This document shows, one piece after another, positions 54,531 to 63,340 of a stretch of 64,000 nucleotides of DNA. Below the pieces are notes generated by a model. That model was not told the origin of the DNA. It made no database searches and saw only the letters and a program-made list of their open reading frames with translations. Both the position numbers and the translations under genes were made by a program. Location of the stretch: assembly GCF_900100655.1 (NCBI RefSeq), contig NZ_FNCE01000002.1, positions 186,001-250,000 on the forward strand, given 5' to 3'. The stretch's first letter is position 1. Each line of letters begins with the position of its first letter. The DNA is from Limimonas halophila (GTDB lineage: Bacteria > Pseudomonadota > Alphaproteobacteria > Kiloniellales > Rhodovibrionaceae).

Positions 54531-56288
54531 ATGAACGAGTTCCTGCGGGAAGACACGACCCAATCCGACGACAGCACCCAGAGCACCACCGCCCCGGCGG
54601 CGGGAACTTCGCAGCGTACGGTGAAGCTTGGGGAACGGCTGATTCAGGAGGGCGTGATCGCGCCGGACCAGCTCGAGGTGGCGCTGCGCGAGCAGAAGCG
54701 CACCGGCACGATGCTGGGCGAGGCGCTGGTCAATCTGGGCTTCATCACGGACGTCACGCTTGCGGCGACGTTGGCGGAAAGCTCCGGCTTTTCGCGCTTC
54801 TCCCTTAAGAACACCGTCCTCGACACCGAGATCGTCAAAAAAATCCCCAAGTCTGTCGCGCACAAGTATGCCGTTCTGCCGGTGGCGATGGACGAGGATT
54901 CCGTCCAGGTCGCCATGGCGGACATCTACGACGTCGTCGCCATCGACCAGCTGCGCCGCTATTTCCCGCGCGATCGTGAAATCGTGCCGATGGTTGCGTC
55001 GCGCTCCGAGATCTCGGAGGCGATCGACGCTTACTTCGGCTACGAGATGACGATCGACAGCGTGTTGCAGGAGATCGAGGAGGCGGGCGCGGAACAGGCC
55101 TCCGTCCAAACGGGCGAGGAAGGCTTCATCAACCCGACGGTCCGTCTGGCCAACGCGATCATCCTGGACGCGGTGAAACGCGGCGCCTCCGACATCCACC
55201 TGGAGCCGGAAAACCTCTTCGTGCGCCTGCGCTACCGCATCGACGGCGTGATGACGCCGGGCAAGGCGTTCCACAAGCAGTTCTGGTCGGCGCTCAGCGT
55301 CCGGCTGAAGATTATGTCGGGGATGAACATCGCGGAATCGCGCCAGCCGCAGGACGGCCGCTTTACCTTCCAGGTAGCCGGTCGCGAGGTCGACTTCCGC
55401 GTGGCCAGCCATCCCACGGTTTACGGCGAGAACATCGTCCTGCGCATCCTGGACAAGGCGAAGTCCCTGCGATCGCTGGAAAGCCTGGGCTACGAGGCGG
55501 AGCGCATCCGCCAGATCAAAAAGATGGCCCTGCGGCCCGAGGGCATCATCGTGGTGACGGGGCCGACGGGCTCCGGCAAGACGACGACGCTGTATTCGCT
55601 GCTCAACTACCTCAACACGATGGACGCCAACATCATGACGCTGGAGGAGCCGGTGGAGTACGAGCTGCCGGTCATCCGACAGTCGCACGTGGGCGAGCGC
55701 ATGAGCTTCGGCGAGGGCGTCCGCTCCATCCTGCGCCAGGACCCCGACATCGTCTTCATCGGCGAGGTGCGCGACGAAGACACCGCCAACATGGCCCTGC
55801 GCGCGGCCATGACGGGCCACAAAGTCTTCACCACGCTGCACACCAACGACGCGGTGGGGGCCGTGAACCGCCTGCTGGACTTCGGCCTCTCCGCCAACAT
55901 GCTGGCCGGCAACGTCATCGGCGTGCTGGCCCAGCGCCTGTTGCGCACGCTGTGCGAGCAGTGCAAACGCCCGCGCCCGGCGACGGCCAAGGAGTGCAGC
56001 GTGCTTCGCGCCGACCCCGAGGCCCCGCCGACAGTCTACGAGCCCGTGGGTTGTGAACACTGCAACAACACGGGCTACGCGGGCCGCACGGCCGTGGTCG
56101 AAACCCTGCCGTTCTCCGACGAGATCGACGAGTTGATGGCGAAGGGGGCGACACGGCGCGAAATCATGCAGGCCGCCAGCGAAAACGGCTTCGTCTCGCT
56201 CGCCGAAAGCGGGCTGACGAAGGTGCGCAACGGCGAAACCAGCGTCGAAGAAGTGATCAAGACCGTGAACTTGATCGACAGGCTCTAG
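54531..56288 (+). CDS. gspE: GspE/PulE-family type II secretion ATPase
   Basis: A 585-residue hexameric ATPase that powers pseudopilus assembly at the inner membrane. An MshE/GspE N-terminal domain (LGERLIQEGVIAPDQLEVAL, about residues 38-57) is followed by the N2 region. The catalytic core has Walker A GPTGSGKTTT at about 343-352, Asp box IMTLEEPVEY, Walker B SILRQDPDIVFIGEVRDEDT, and His box TTLHTNDA. A zinc site CEQC...CEHC lies at about 474-512. The ATG at 54531 follows TTGGACGGCCCT; a TTG at 54516 is in frame. Its TAG stop overlaps a TAGAGCA repeat end. Confidence 0.95.
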   Translation: MNEFLREDTTQSDDSTQSTTAPAAGTSQRTVKLGERLIQEGVIAPDQLEVALREQKRTGTMLGEALVNLGFITDVTLAATLAESSGFSRFSLKNTVLDTEIVKKIPKSVAHKYAVLPVAMDEDSVQVAMADIYDVVAIDQLRRYFPRDREIVPMVASRSEISEAIDAYFGYEMTIDSVLQEIEEAGAEQASVQTGEEGFINPTVRLANAIILDAVKRGASDIHLEPENLFVRLRYRIDGVMTPGKAFHKQFWSALSVRLKIMSGMNIAESRQPQDGRFTFQVAGREVDFRVASHPTVYGENIVLRILDKAKSLRSLESLGYEAERIRQIKKMALRPEGIIVVTGPTGSGKTTTLYSLLNYLNTMDANIMTLEEPVEYELPVIRQSHVGERMSFGEGVRSILRQDPDIVFIGEVRDEDTANMALRAAMTGHKVFTTLHTNDAVGAVNRLLDFGLSANMLAGNVIGVLAQRLLRTLCEQCKRPRPATAKECSVLRADPEAPPTVYEPVGCEHCNNTGYAGRTAVVETLPFSDEIDELMAKGATRREIMQAASENGFVSLAESGLTKVRNGETSVEEVIKTVNLIDRL

Positions 56289-56375
56289 AGCAGATCGCAG
56301 CCAAACGGTACCAAAGCTCGATCACTTTGTGAGCGGGTTCCGAAGCCGTTCGGGTTGGTTCCGTTTGCGCCCGCG
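56286..56375. repeat. Partial TAGAGCA-type intergenic element between gspE and gspF
   Basis: TAGAGCAGATCGC begins at the gspE stop codon (56286) and equals the reverse complement of the right end of the element after ssb. An imperfect inverted repeat, AAACGGTACCAA (about 56303-56314) against TTGGTTCCGTTT (about 56354-56365), follows with one mismatch. The matching TGCTCTA right end was not found, so the element is diverged or truncated. Confidence 0.45.
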
Positions 56376-56464
56376 TGAATCGGCTCGCGGCTGGAGAAAA
56401 AGGGCACGCATCGCAGCTGGCTCAATTCTGGCAACGAACGGGAACACCGGAACGAAGCGCTCCC

Positions 56465-57676
56465 ATGCCGACCTTCCGCTACCGCGCCATCTCGGACACC
56501 GGCCGCAAGGTCACGGGCAAGCTCGCCGCGGCGAGCGAGGCCGATCTCGACCAGCACGTCGAGGAGCTGGGTTACGAACTCATCGATTCCCGCCGCATCA
56601 GCGGCCGGGGCGGCGGCCGGTCCTTCCTGCCGCAGCGCGTGCGCACGCGCGAGCTTATCGAGTTCTGCATCGATATGGAGGAGCTGATCCGCGCCGGCGT
56701 GCCCGTGCTGGATGCGGTGCAGGATATCCGCGATTCAACGAGTTCCGACAAACTGCGCGACGTGCTCAGCGACGTGGCGCGCGACCTCGGCAACGGCATC
56801 GTGCTTTCCGGCGCGTTCGCCAACCACCCGGAGACCTTCGACACCCTCTTCGTCGGGGTGATCAGCGCGGGCGAGCGAAGCGGCGATCTGGAGAACGCCT
56901 TCAACCATCTCGCCCAGCACCTGCGCTGGAGCGACGAGATGAACAAGCGCATCCGCGCCGCCGCGCGTTACCCAGCGTTCACGCTGGTAACGACGATCGC
57001 GCTGGCGGGCGCGATGATGATCTTTCTGGTGCCCCAGCTTCAGGCGTTCCTGACGAACATGCAGATCGAGCTGCCGCTGATGACGCGCGCGCTCATGGCC
57101 ACCTCCGACTTCGTGCAGGCCTTCTGGTGGCTGATCCTCCTGGTGCCGTCCGTGACCGTGATGCTGTTCGTGCTGGGCTACCGCCGGGACCACCGCATCG
57201 CCACCGCCATCGACCAACTCATGCTGCGCCTGCCGGTGATCGGGGTGACGCTGCGCAAGATCGCCATGTCCCGCTTCGCCCACTTCTTCACCATCATGTA
57301 CAAAAGCGGCGTCGGCATCCTGGAATGCCTCGAAACCGCGCGCGGGGTGGTCGTCAACCGCGCCTTGGCGAATTCGCTGGCGGATGCCCGGACGCGGGTG
57401 GAGCAGGGCTCGACCCTGACGGACGCCCTGCGCGAAACGGGCGAGTTTCCCGACATGGTGGTCCGCATGGTGCGCGTGGGCGAGCAGGCCGGCAGTCTGG
57501 ACAAGGCCCTGGAAAGTGTCAGCGGCTTTTACGACCGCGACGTGCGCGACGCGGTTCAGCAGCTCGTGGACTCGGTCCAGCCGACCCTGACGCTCGTCAT
57601 CGGCGCCCTGCTGGCCTGGATCGTGCTCGCGGTCCTGGGGCCGATGTACGACAGCTTCTCCAAGATGCCGATCTGA
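56465..57676 (+). CDS. gspF: GspF-family platform membrane protein
   Basis: A 403-residue inner-membrane platform protein. It begins MPTFRYRAISDTGRKVTGKL and has two homologous T2SSF domains, each starting with a cytoplasmic helix bundle (TRELIEFCIDMEELIRAGVP and MSRFAHFFTIMYKSGVGILE). Three membrane helices lie at about residues 170-190, 220-245 and 373-395. GspF couples the GspE motor to pseudopilin extraction. The separation from gspE by about 175 bp of repeat-bearing DNA is unusual for this pair. The ATG at 56465 matches family N-termini. Confidence 0.95.
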   Translation: MPTFRYRAISDTGRKVTGKLAAASEADLDQHVEELGYELIDSRRISGRGGGRSFLPQRVRTRELIEFCIDMEELIRAGVPVLDAVQDIRDSTSSDKLRDVLSDVARDLGNGIVLSGAFANHPETFDTLFVGVISAGERSGDLENAFNHLAQHLRWSDEMNKRIRAAARYPAFTLVTTIALAGAMMIFLVPQLQAFLTNMQIELPLMTRALMATSDFVQAFWWLILLVPSVTVMLFVLGYRRDHRIATAIDQLMLRLPVIGVTLRKIAMSRFAHFFTIMYKSGVGILECLETARGVVVNRALANSLADARTRVEQGSTLTDALRETGEFPDMVVRMVRVGEQAGSLDKALESVSGFYDRDVRDAVQQLVDSVQPTLTLVIGALLAWIVLAVLGPMYDSFSKMPI

Positions 57677-57691
57677 GGGCGGAGGACCTCA

Positions 57692-59374
57692 ATGGCCGCC
57701 GTGCCCAGCCTCGTTCAGCTTCGCCGGTGGATCGGCAGCTTCGCGCGCGGCAGCGCCGGCCGGCGCGTCGTCGGCATTGTGGGCAACGACGGTGCGGTCT
57801 TCGTGCGCTTCGCGCGCGGGCGTCTCGCCAACCGCATCTACGTGCCGGCGGCGGACGCCCAAGGGGTTCAGGAGCTGCACGCCTTTCTCCACGAAGACCC
57901 GAAGGCACCGGTTTCCATCCTGCTTGACGTGCTGGAGCAGCACTACCGCGAAGCACAGCTCCCGCGCCTGAACCCGCTGGACCGCCGCAAAATCCTGGCG
58001 CGCAAGCTCCGCCAGACCTTCGAGGCGGGGACGATCACCAGCCACGTCCGGCTAGCGCGCCCCGCGCTCAGTAACGAAGGCGGCGGCCGCGGCCAGGAAA
58101 CGCACATGCTCGTCGGGCTGCCCGACACCGAGGAGCTGCGCACCTGGACCGACGCGGTGGCCGGCGCCCGCAACCCCGTGGCCGGGCTGTCGCTCCTGCC
58201 CATGGAGGCGCACCGGCTGGTGCGCGCGGTCATGACCACCTCGGCCGCCCAGGCCGTGTGGGAGGTTCTGGTCCTGCGCCACCGCGCGAGCGGCTACCGC
58301 CAGCTCGTTTTCTACAACGGCGAGCTGGTGTTCACGCGCCTCACGCCGAACCAGGAGGCGGACGCCGACGTCGCCGACGAGGTCGACACCATCGAGGGCG
58401 AGTTCCGCTCGACGATGAGCTACCTGCGCCGGCTTTCTTTCACCGATGCGGATCGGCTGGAACTCGTCGTCGTCGTGCCGGAAGAGGTCGGCGAGCAGCT
58501 CAACGCCCGGCGCATGCGCATCCGCGAGGTGCGCACGCTCAGCCCTGCCCAGTTCGCCGATGCGCTGGGCCTCGACGGACGGCAGTACGCCGAGGACGCC
58601 TTCACCGACTCCCTGGTCGCGGACTGGTTCGCCCGCCAGCGTTGGCCGGAGCTGCACTTGGAGCCGCCGCCGCTGCGCCGCGCGCGGCTGATCAGCATGG
58701 CGCCGAAGCCGATCGCTGCGGCGACGGCAGCGGCGCTGATTGCCGGCCTGGTCTACGACGGGATGCTAGTGCTGGACCTGCGGCACCGCACCGGGGCGCT
58801 GGCCGACGCCCGTGCCGAGAACCAGCGGCGAACCGCCACGCTCCAGGACCTGGACCGCAAACTGGCGGAACGGGACGTGCGGTTGCCGCGCTTCATCGCG
58901 ACCGTGCGCGGCCGCGCGGCGCTCGCCCGAACGACGCCAATGTATGCCGACCAGCTCAGGGGGCTGGCGCAGGCCTTGCCGACGGGCATGATCGTGACCG
59001 ACCTGCAGTTCCAGGTCGCCGCCGAGGCCAATGAGCCGCTGGTGGAGCGCGCAGCCGCCACGGTCGGCCGGAACCCTACACGCCCACCGCGCGGCGAGCT
59101 TGCCGTGAACGAAGCAGGGCAGGGCGCGCTCACGGCCACCGTCCGACTGCGCCAGCCGCCTGCGGACCGCCGCGCCATCATGCGCCGCTACCGCGAGCTG
59201 ACGCGCCGCCTGACGCAGCGGCTGCCGGGCTACGCGGTGGCCCTGCGCGAACCGCCCTTCGAAACGGACGAGTCCGGGCAGCTCGCGGGCAGCGCGGGCC
59301 TGACCAGCACCAACGGCGCCGGCGCCCCCACGGACGTCACCGGCACCTACGTGGTAACGGGGCCGGACCAATGA
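57692..59374 (+). CDS. PilM/PilN-like or GspL-like bitopic assembly protein
   Basis: A 560-residue protein. The N-terminal 330 residues look like the actin-fold cytoplasmic domain of GspL/PilM (RVVGIVGNDGAVFVRFARG; ETHMLVGLPDTEELRTW). One membrane helix follows at about residues 337-357, then a coiled coil (ENQRRTATLQDLDRKLAERD) and a periplasmic ferredoxin-like domain as in GspL C-termini or PilN. It would link GspE to the periplasmic partners. GGAGG precedes ATG 57692. It overlaps the PilO-like gene by 4 bp. Sequence similarity is weak, so the call rests on layout and operon position between gspF and a PilO-like gene. Confidence 0.7.
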   Translation: MAAVPSLVQLRRWIGSFARGSAGRRVVGIVGNDGAVFVRFARGRLANRIYVPAADAQGVQELHAFLHEDPKAPVSILLDVLEQHYREAQLPRLNPLDRRKILARKLRQTFEAGTITSHVRLARPALSNEGGGRGQETHMLVGLPDTEELRTWTDAVAGARNPVAGLSLLPMEAHRLVRAVMTTSAAQAVWEVLVLRHRASGYRQLVFYNGELVFTRLTPNQEADADVADEVDTIEGEFRSTMSYLRRLSFTDADRLELVVVVPEEVGEQLNARRMRIREVRTLSPAQFADALGLDGRQYAEDAFTDSLVADWFARQRWPELHLEPPPLRRARLISMAPKPIAAATAAALIAGLVYDGMLVLDLRHRTGALADARAENQRRTATLQDLDRKLAERDVRLPRFIATVRGRAALARTTPMYADQLRGLAQALPTGMIVTDLQFQVAAEANEPLVERAAATVGRNPTRPPRGELAVNEAGQGALTATVRLRQPPADRRAIMRRYRELTRRLTQRLPGYAVALREPPFETDESGQLAGSAGLTSTNGAGAPTDVTGTYVVTGPDQ

Positions 59375-60015
59375 CGCGCACGGAAGCCACGCGCCTGATC
59401 CGCCGGCTGGCGGTTCCGGTCGGCAGCCTCGTTCTGGTGCTGGCCGCGGTGACGCTTGCGACAAGCGAGCTGACGGCACGCCTGGAGCGGCTGGATCGCC
59501 GCATCGCCCAGGTCGAACGCGACACCGCCGACAAGGTGGGCAAGATCCGCCGCAAGCGCGCCGGCCTCGACTTCGTGCGCGCCCACCGCGACAGCCACCG
59601 GGCGGCGCGCGAAGCCGGCTTCCTGGCGCCGCAGGACCGGCTCGCCGCCGGGGACCTGCTGGAACAGCTGGCGGTCGAGACCGACCTCAACAGCGTGGAC
59701 TACACCTTCGCCGCGGCGCGGCGGGCGCCACTGGGCCGCGGTGACGACGGCCCGGCGCTGGCGGCGACACCGCTCGACATCCAGGTGCAGGCGAGCTTCG
59801 ACCAGGACATCTTCGCCTTTCTGGACAAGCTGCGGGACCAGCTTCCCGGCTACGTCGTGCTGCGGCAGGGGAGCATGCAGCGCGTGCTTGCGCGCGATCT
59901 GGCCGACGCGCCCGCCGATCTTGCCGCGAACGGGCGGCCCAACGTCGTGAGCGCCACGCTTTCCCTGGCCTGGGTGCGGCTGGCCTTCCCGCAGGAGGAC
60001 GGCGCGGATGGCTAG
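59371..60015 (+). CDS. PilO/GspM-like assembly protein
   Basis: A 214-residue bitopic protein. A short cytoplasmic start and one membrane helix (VPVGSLVLVLAAVTLATS, about residues 15-32) precede a coiled coil (LTARLERLDRRIAQVERDTA) and a C-terminal periplasmic ferredoxin-like domain with FDQDIFAFLDKLRDQLPGYVV. This is the PilO/GspM layout. It overlaps both neighbours by 4-8 bp, indicating translational coupling with the GspL/PilN-like and GspC/MshK-like proteins. No catalytic motif is expected. Confidence 0.7.
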   Translation: MTRTEATRLIRRLAVPVGSLVLVLAAVTLATSELTARLERLDRRIAQVERDTADKVGKIRRKRAGLDFVRAHRDSHRAAREAGFLAPQDRLAAGDLLEQLAVETDLNSVDYTFAAARRAPLGRGDDGPALAATPLDIQVQASFDQDIFAFLDKLRDQLPGYVVLRQGSMQRVLARDLADAPADLAANGRPNVVSATLSLAWVRLAFPQEDGADG

Positions 60016-60565
60016 GCTGCGGACAGGGGCCATCCTCGCGGCAGCGGCCCTGGCGGCGGTACCCGCGACGGCGGCAGCCCAGGACCGCGACGCGCTAAAT
60101 CAGCGCTTCGGCACGCCGCGCGTGCTCTTGACGGCGGCGGAGGCGGAGCGGCTGCGCGCCATTTTGGTTGAACAGACAGCCGAGACCGAAGGCGGGGATG
60201 CCGCTGATCAAGCGCCGCAAAAACCCGCGCTCGCGCTGGAAAACACGACGCCGACCAGCAACGGCGCGAGCGAGCCGGCCGACCCCGCGCCGCCGCCAGG
60301 GCCGGTGCAGCTCGACGCCCTGGTCTACCTGGGGCCGGGCACCTGGACGTTCTGGCTGGACGGCAAGCGCTTCACGCCGGGGCGGGCGCCGCGCGGCTTC
60401 ACCGTCGAGCGTGTGACGAACCGCTCGGTAACGCTGCGCTGGCGGCCCGGCGGGCAGCGCAGCTATCGCTTCACGCTGCGCCCACGCCAGACCTTCATCC
60501 CCGCGCGCGGGAAGGTCGTGGACGGCGCGGCGCGGACCGGCACCTCGGGGGCTGCCGATGGGTGA
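60008..60565 (+). CDS. GspC/MshK-like periplasmic assembly protein
   Basis: A 185-residue exported protein with a Sec signal peptide (about residues 1-24, ATAAAQ). A variable Pro/Ala-rich middle is followed by a small beta domain at about 100-160 (LDALVYLGPGTWTFWLDGKR; RGFTVERVTNRSVTLRWRPG), which resembles the homology-region folds of GspC, PilP and MshK that contact the secretin. The PDZ domain of GspC is absent. It is the last gene of the gspEF-linked operon. Assignment is by fold pattern and position, so other periplasmic pilus proteins remain possible. Confidence 0.55.
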   Translation: MARLRTGAILAAAALAAVPATAAAQDRDALNQRFGTPRVLLTAAEAERLRAILVEQTAETEGGDAADQAPQKPALALENTTPTSNGASEPADPAPPPGPVQLDALVYLGPGTWTFWLDGKRFTPGRAPRGFTVERVTNRSVTLRWRPGGQRSYRFTLRPRQTFIPARGKVVDGAARTGTSGAADG

Positions 60566-60707
60566 GACGCGTGCTTAAGGAACGAAACCCACGGCGAATG
60601 GGGATCGTATCAGCGGAATCGCGTCAGGGTCCTTTCTCCTTCAGGAGAAAGACAGAATGAGGCCGTGCGCACCGACACCTCGAGCGACGCCGACGGGAGA
60701 GCCGCCG

Positions 60708-61445
60708 ATGGGTGAAACACAGGCCCTGGCCGTGGACAGCCTCGCCACGGGCTACAAGCGGCACAGCGTGCTCTCGGACGTCAGTTTCGGCGTCGGCGAG
60801 GGCGAGATCTTCGGGCTCGTGGGGCTGAACGGCGCGGGCAAGACCACGCTCATCAAGACGATCCTGGACCTCGTGCCGGCGGCGCGCGGGCGCATCGCGC
60901 TGTTCGGGGAGGCGCACACGCGGCCGGCCAGCCGGCGGCACCTGGCGTTCCTGCCCGAACAGGTGCTGCCGTCGCCCACGCTCAAGGGGCGCGAGTGGGT
61001 GCGCCTCATCCTCGGCCATCACGGCGTGCGCTGGCGCCGCGCCGACGCGGACCGCATGGCGGAAGCCCTGGCGCTCGACCCCGCGGCGCTGGACCGGCGC
61101 GTGGCGACCTATTCCAAGGGGATGGGGCAGAAGCTGGGGCTGATCGCGACCTTCCTCAGCGAGCGGCCGCTGCTGATCCTGGACGAGCCGACGCGCGGGC
61201 TCGATCCCCTGGCGCGCCGCCGGCTCAAGGAGTTGGTGCTGGCGCGGCGGGTGGCCGGGACCACCATCGTTTTGAGTTCCCATATCCTCGCGGACGTGGA
61301 CGCGCTGTGCGACCGCATCGGGATCGTGGACAGCGGCGGGCTGGCGTTCACAGGCGCGCCCGCGAGCCTGCGCGCCGAGCACGGCGGCGATCTGGAACAG
61401 GCCTTCCTCAGCGCCATCGGCGGCGGCGCGCCCGAGCGGGGATAA
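60708..61445 (+). CDS. ABC transporter ATP-binding protein (no permease adjacent)
   Basis: A 245-residue ABC ATPase of the NatA/CcmA-like (ABC-2) type. Walker A is GLNGAGKTTLIKTIL at about residues 42-56, the signature YSKGMGQKLGLIA is a variant of LSGGQ, Walker B is PLLILDEPTRGLD, and the switch His is VLSSHILAD. The ATG at 60708 follows GGGAGAGCCGCCG. Such proteins need a membrane partner, but none is encoded on either side. It is 140 bp past the secretion operon and followed by an inverted-repeat element. The cargo is unknown. Confidence 0.9.
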   Translation: MGETQALAVDSLATGYKRHSVLSDVSFGVGEGEIFGLVGLNGAGKTTLIKTILDLVPAARGRIALFGEAHTRPASRRHLAFLPEQVLPSPTLKGREWVRLILGHHGVRWRRADADRMAEALALDPAALDRRVATYSKGMGQKLGLIATFLSERPLLILDEPTRGLDPLARRRLKELVLARRVAGTTIVLSSHILADVDALCDRIGIVDSGGLAFTGAPASLRAEHGGDLEQAFLSAIGGGAPERG

Positions 61446-61528
61446 GCAGCATGGCCGCGAGGGGAAGTGCGAGCCTCGTCACTTATAATGCCAGCGAGCC
61501 AATCAAGGCATCAGCTCCGAGAGCATAG

Positions 61529-61858
61529 CCCCATCCCCCTCTGGGTTTCGGGCTATCGCCCCAAACCCGTCTACCCCTTCCCTTGGCAGGGCTACGGGAT
61601 TCACACATCTTTATTGTGTGTCAGGTAGCCACTGCTCGTCGTCACCCGGCTTGACCGGGTGACCCCACCCTCCTCGACCTCCCCGATGGCGCCGGGAAAA
61701 ACCGAACCGGGTGAGACCACCCGCTTGACCACCGGATCGGGGCCCGGTGGCGATGAGCGGGTGGTGACGGTTTGGGTTGAGCCGCCACACTTCCGAGTGA
61801 CAATCCGTGAACCCCGTAGCCCTGGCAGGGGCGGGGGAGCTGACAGAGGGGGTTGGGG
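61529..61858. repeat. Nested inverted-repeat element (MITE-like)
   Basis: A 330-bp non-coding block of concentric inverted repeats. The outer arms, 61529-61543 and 61844-61858, match at 14 of 15 positions. The next arms, 61587-61604 and 61807-61824, match at 17 of 18. Inside are a perfect 9-bp hairpin (61641-61663) and a two-step cruciform (61716-61725 with 61756-61765; 61729-61735 with 61744-61750). It fills the gap between the ABC ATPase and the pseudopilin genes. No transposase is present and no target-site duplication was evident. Confidence 0.7.
61641..61663. repeat. GTCACCCGG-CTTGA-CCGGGTGAC palindromic repeat
   Basis: A perfect 9-bp inverted repeat with a 5-nt centre, of the widespread alphaproteobacterial type whose translation reads HPVKPGDD. 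It lies inside the larger nested element and explains a spurious minus-strand frame there. Confidence 0.7.
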
Positions 61859-61889
61859 TCGATGACTTCATCACCTCGGCGGTATAAAG

Positions 61890-63305
61890 CTACCGCCCGG
61901 CGAGCGGCGTCCAGCCCGCGCGGCGCGCCAGTTCGTGGACGCTCATCGCGCGCACGATGTCGTCGTAGTGCTCGCCGCTCTCGCTTTCGTTGCGGGCGCG
62001 GTCGATGAAGGTGCGATCGTCGATGTCTTCGGAATCGGCCGACCCGTTCGCGAGCCGTTCCGCCGTGTCGCGGTTGGTTTCCTCGCCGTCGCCGAACGCG
62101 ACCCCACCATCGACGATCTGCGAACCATTGCGCGTGAAGGCGCCCACGCCGTTCGGGCCGTGGCTGATGAGCACGAAGGCGGCGCCACCGCCTTGGACGG
62201 GATCGAGACTGTACGGCCCGGTATCCGCCTCGTCTGTGCTCACGCGCAGGCCCACCGCCTCGTCGGGGTTTTGATTGCTATCCGTCAAATCGGCGTCTGC
62301 CGTGAGCCATTTTTGCAGGAACGGCAAATAGTCCGTTTGCAGTGTTGGTGAACCAAGGCCGCTTTTCGTTAAGCTGGTATCTTTCTTGCCAGGGTCGCTA
62401 TCTTCAGCCGCTACCGCCAAGCTGAGGTTCAAGCCATTCTGCCGTGTCATGCCCGCATCGCCGTCGAACACGACATAGGTGATCTGCCGGTTCCAGCCGT
62501 CCAGTGCTGCGCTCTTTTGTATGCCGAGCTGGCGATAGGGAACACCGGCATACGCGCTGCCCCGCGTGCACGCAGCAGCGGCGTCGTTCCAATTCGGGTC
62601 CGTGCCCGACGGGTCGCTACCATTTGCAATTGTCATACTGGTGCCTGTAGAGCCACCCCCACCGGGTCCGTCGCAGGTCACCGCGCCGTCGCCGCTGTCG
62701 CAACTGGAGGAGCTAAGCGACCAGTTTCCCGTTGGATTTAGCGTAAGGGTGGTCCCATTTTCGTCAACGTCGTCGATTTTGGAGAAGGCGGAACCGCCCG
62801 CACTTTCAATCGCATCTCCGATTTCACTCGCGATGCTCGATGCGTCACCGGTGCCATCAACTTGAAAAGTCTTCGTTCCAGTTTTCGGTTTGTTGTCCCC
62901 CGGATTGGAAAGCGTGATGCTCATCTCCACAGAAACGGGGTCGCTGTTGTCCAGTGTTTCGCTGATGTCAATCGTGTTATCGCTTGTCTTACCTTCGGCA
63001 AGCTGGATTCGACCCGGATCACCACCACCAAAACCAGCCGAGACGATCCCGTCGTCAACCGACGCAACCGTCATCGCCGAGGCATCGCGCGGGCAGGGCA
63101 GGCGGCCGTGGCGGGAGGCGTAGCGCACCAGCGCCTGTTCCACGGCCTTCAGGCGCTGGCGCGTCACGTCCAGGCGCTGCTCGGCCGAAAACGCGGTGAC
63201 GAGTTGCATCGTCCCGCCGGCCAGCAGGCCGATGATGGCGAGCGCGATCGCCAGCTCCAGCAGGCTGAAGCCGCGCCGCGCGACATGGTCGGGGCGACGG
63301 GTCAT
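61890..63305 (-). CDS. Large pseudopilin-like protein with type IV pilin N-terminus
   Basis: A 471-residue protein starting with a class III signal: basic leader RRPDHVARRG, then FSLLELAIALAIIGLLAGG with Glu5 of the mature form, the substrate of prepilin peptidase. The helix continues to about residue 65 (LKAVEQALVRYASRHGRLPC). The rest is Ser/Gly/Asp/Thr-rich and far longer than a major pseudopilin. Residues about 85-240 are encoded by DNA visibly richer in A/T than the flanks. GGAGAGC precedes ATG 63305. It lies 35 bp after the prepilin peptidase gene on the same strand. A minor pseudopilin (GspK-size) or adhesin-like tip is plausible; no family beyond the N-terminus was recognised. Confidence 0.78.
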   Translation of the reverse strand: MTRRPDHVARRGFSLLELAIALAIIGLLAGGTMQLVTAFSAEQRLDVTRQRLKAVEQALVRYASRHGRLPCPRDASAMTVASVDDGIVSAGFGGGDPGRIQLAEGKTSDNTIDISETLDNSDPVSVEMSITLSNPGDNKPKTGTKTFQVDGTGDASSIASEIGDAIESAGGSAFSKIDDVDENGTTLTLNPTGNWSLSSSSCDSGDGAVTCDGPGGGGSTGTSMTIANGSDPSGTDPNWNDAAAACTRGSAYAGVPYRQLGIQKSAALDGWNRQITYVVFDGDAGMTRQNGLNLSLAVAAEDSDPGKKDTSLTKSGLGSPTLQTDYLPFLQKWLTADADLTDSNQNPDEAVGLRVSTDEADTGPYSLDPVQGGGAAFVLISHGPNGVGAFTRNGSQIVDGGVAFGDGEETNRDTAERLANGSADSEDIDDRTFIDRARNESESGEHYDDIVRAMSVHELARRAGWTPLAGR

Positions 63306-63340
63306 GCTCTCCAATCTACGCGCGACCATCCAAGAAAACG

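Noticed and set aside
54423-56060. Minus-strand open frame opposite gspE
   Set aside because: Antisense shadow; the gspE motifs are complete on the plus strand.
61611-61874. 87-codon minus-strand frame containing HPVKPGDD
   Set aside because: This peptide is the signature of translating a common alphaproteobacterial palindromic repeat; the DNA there is a nested inverted repeat, not a gene.
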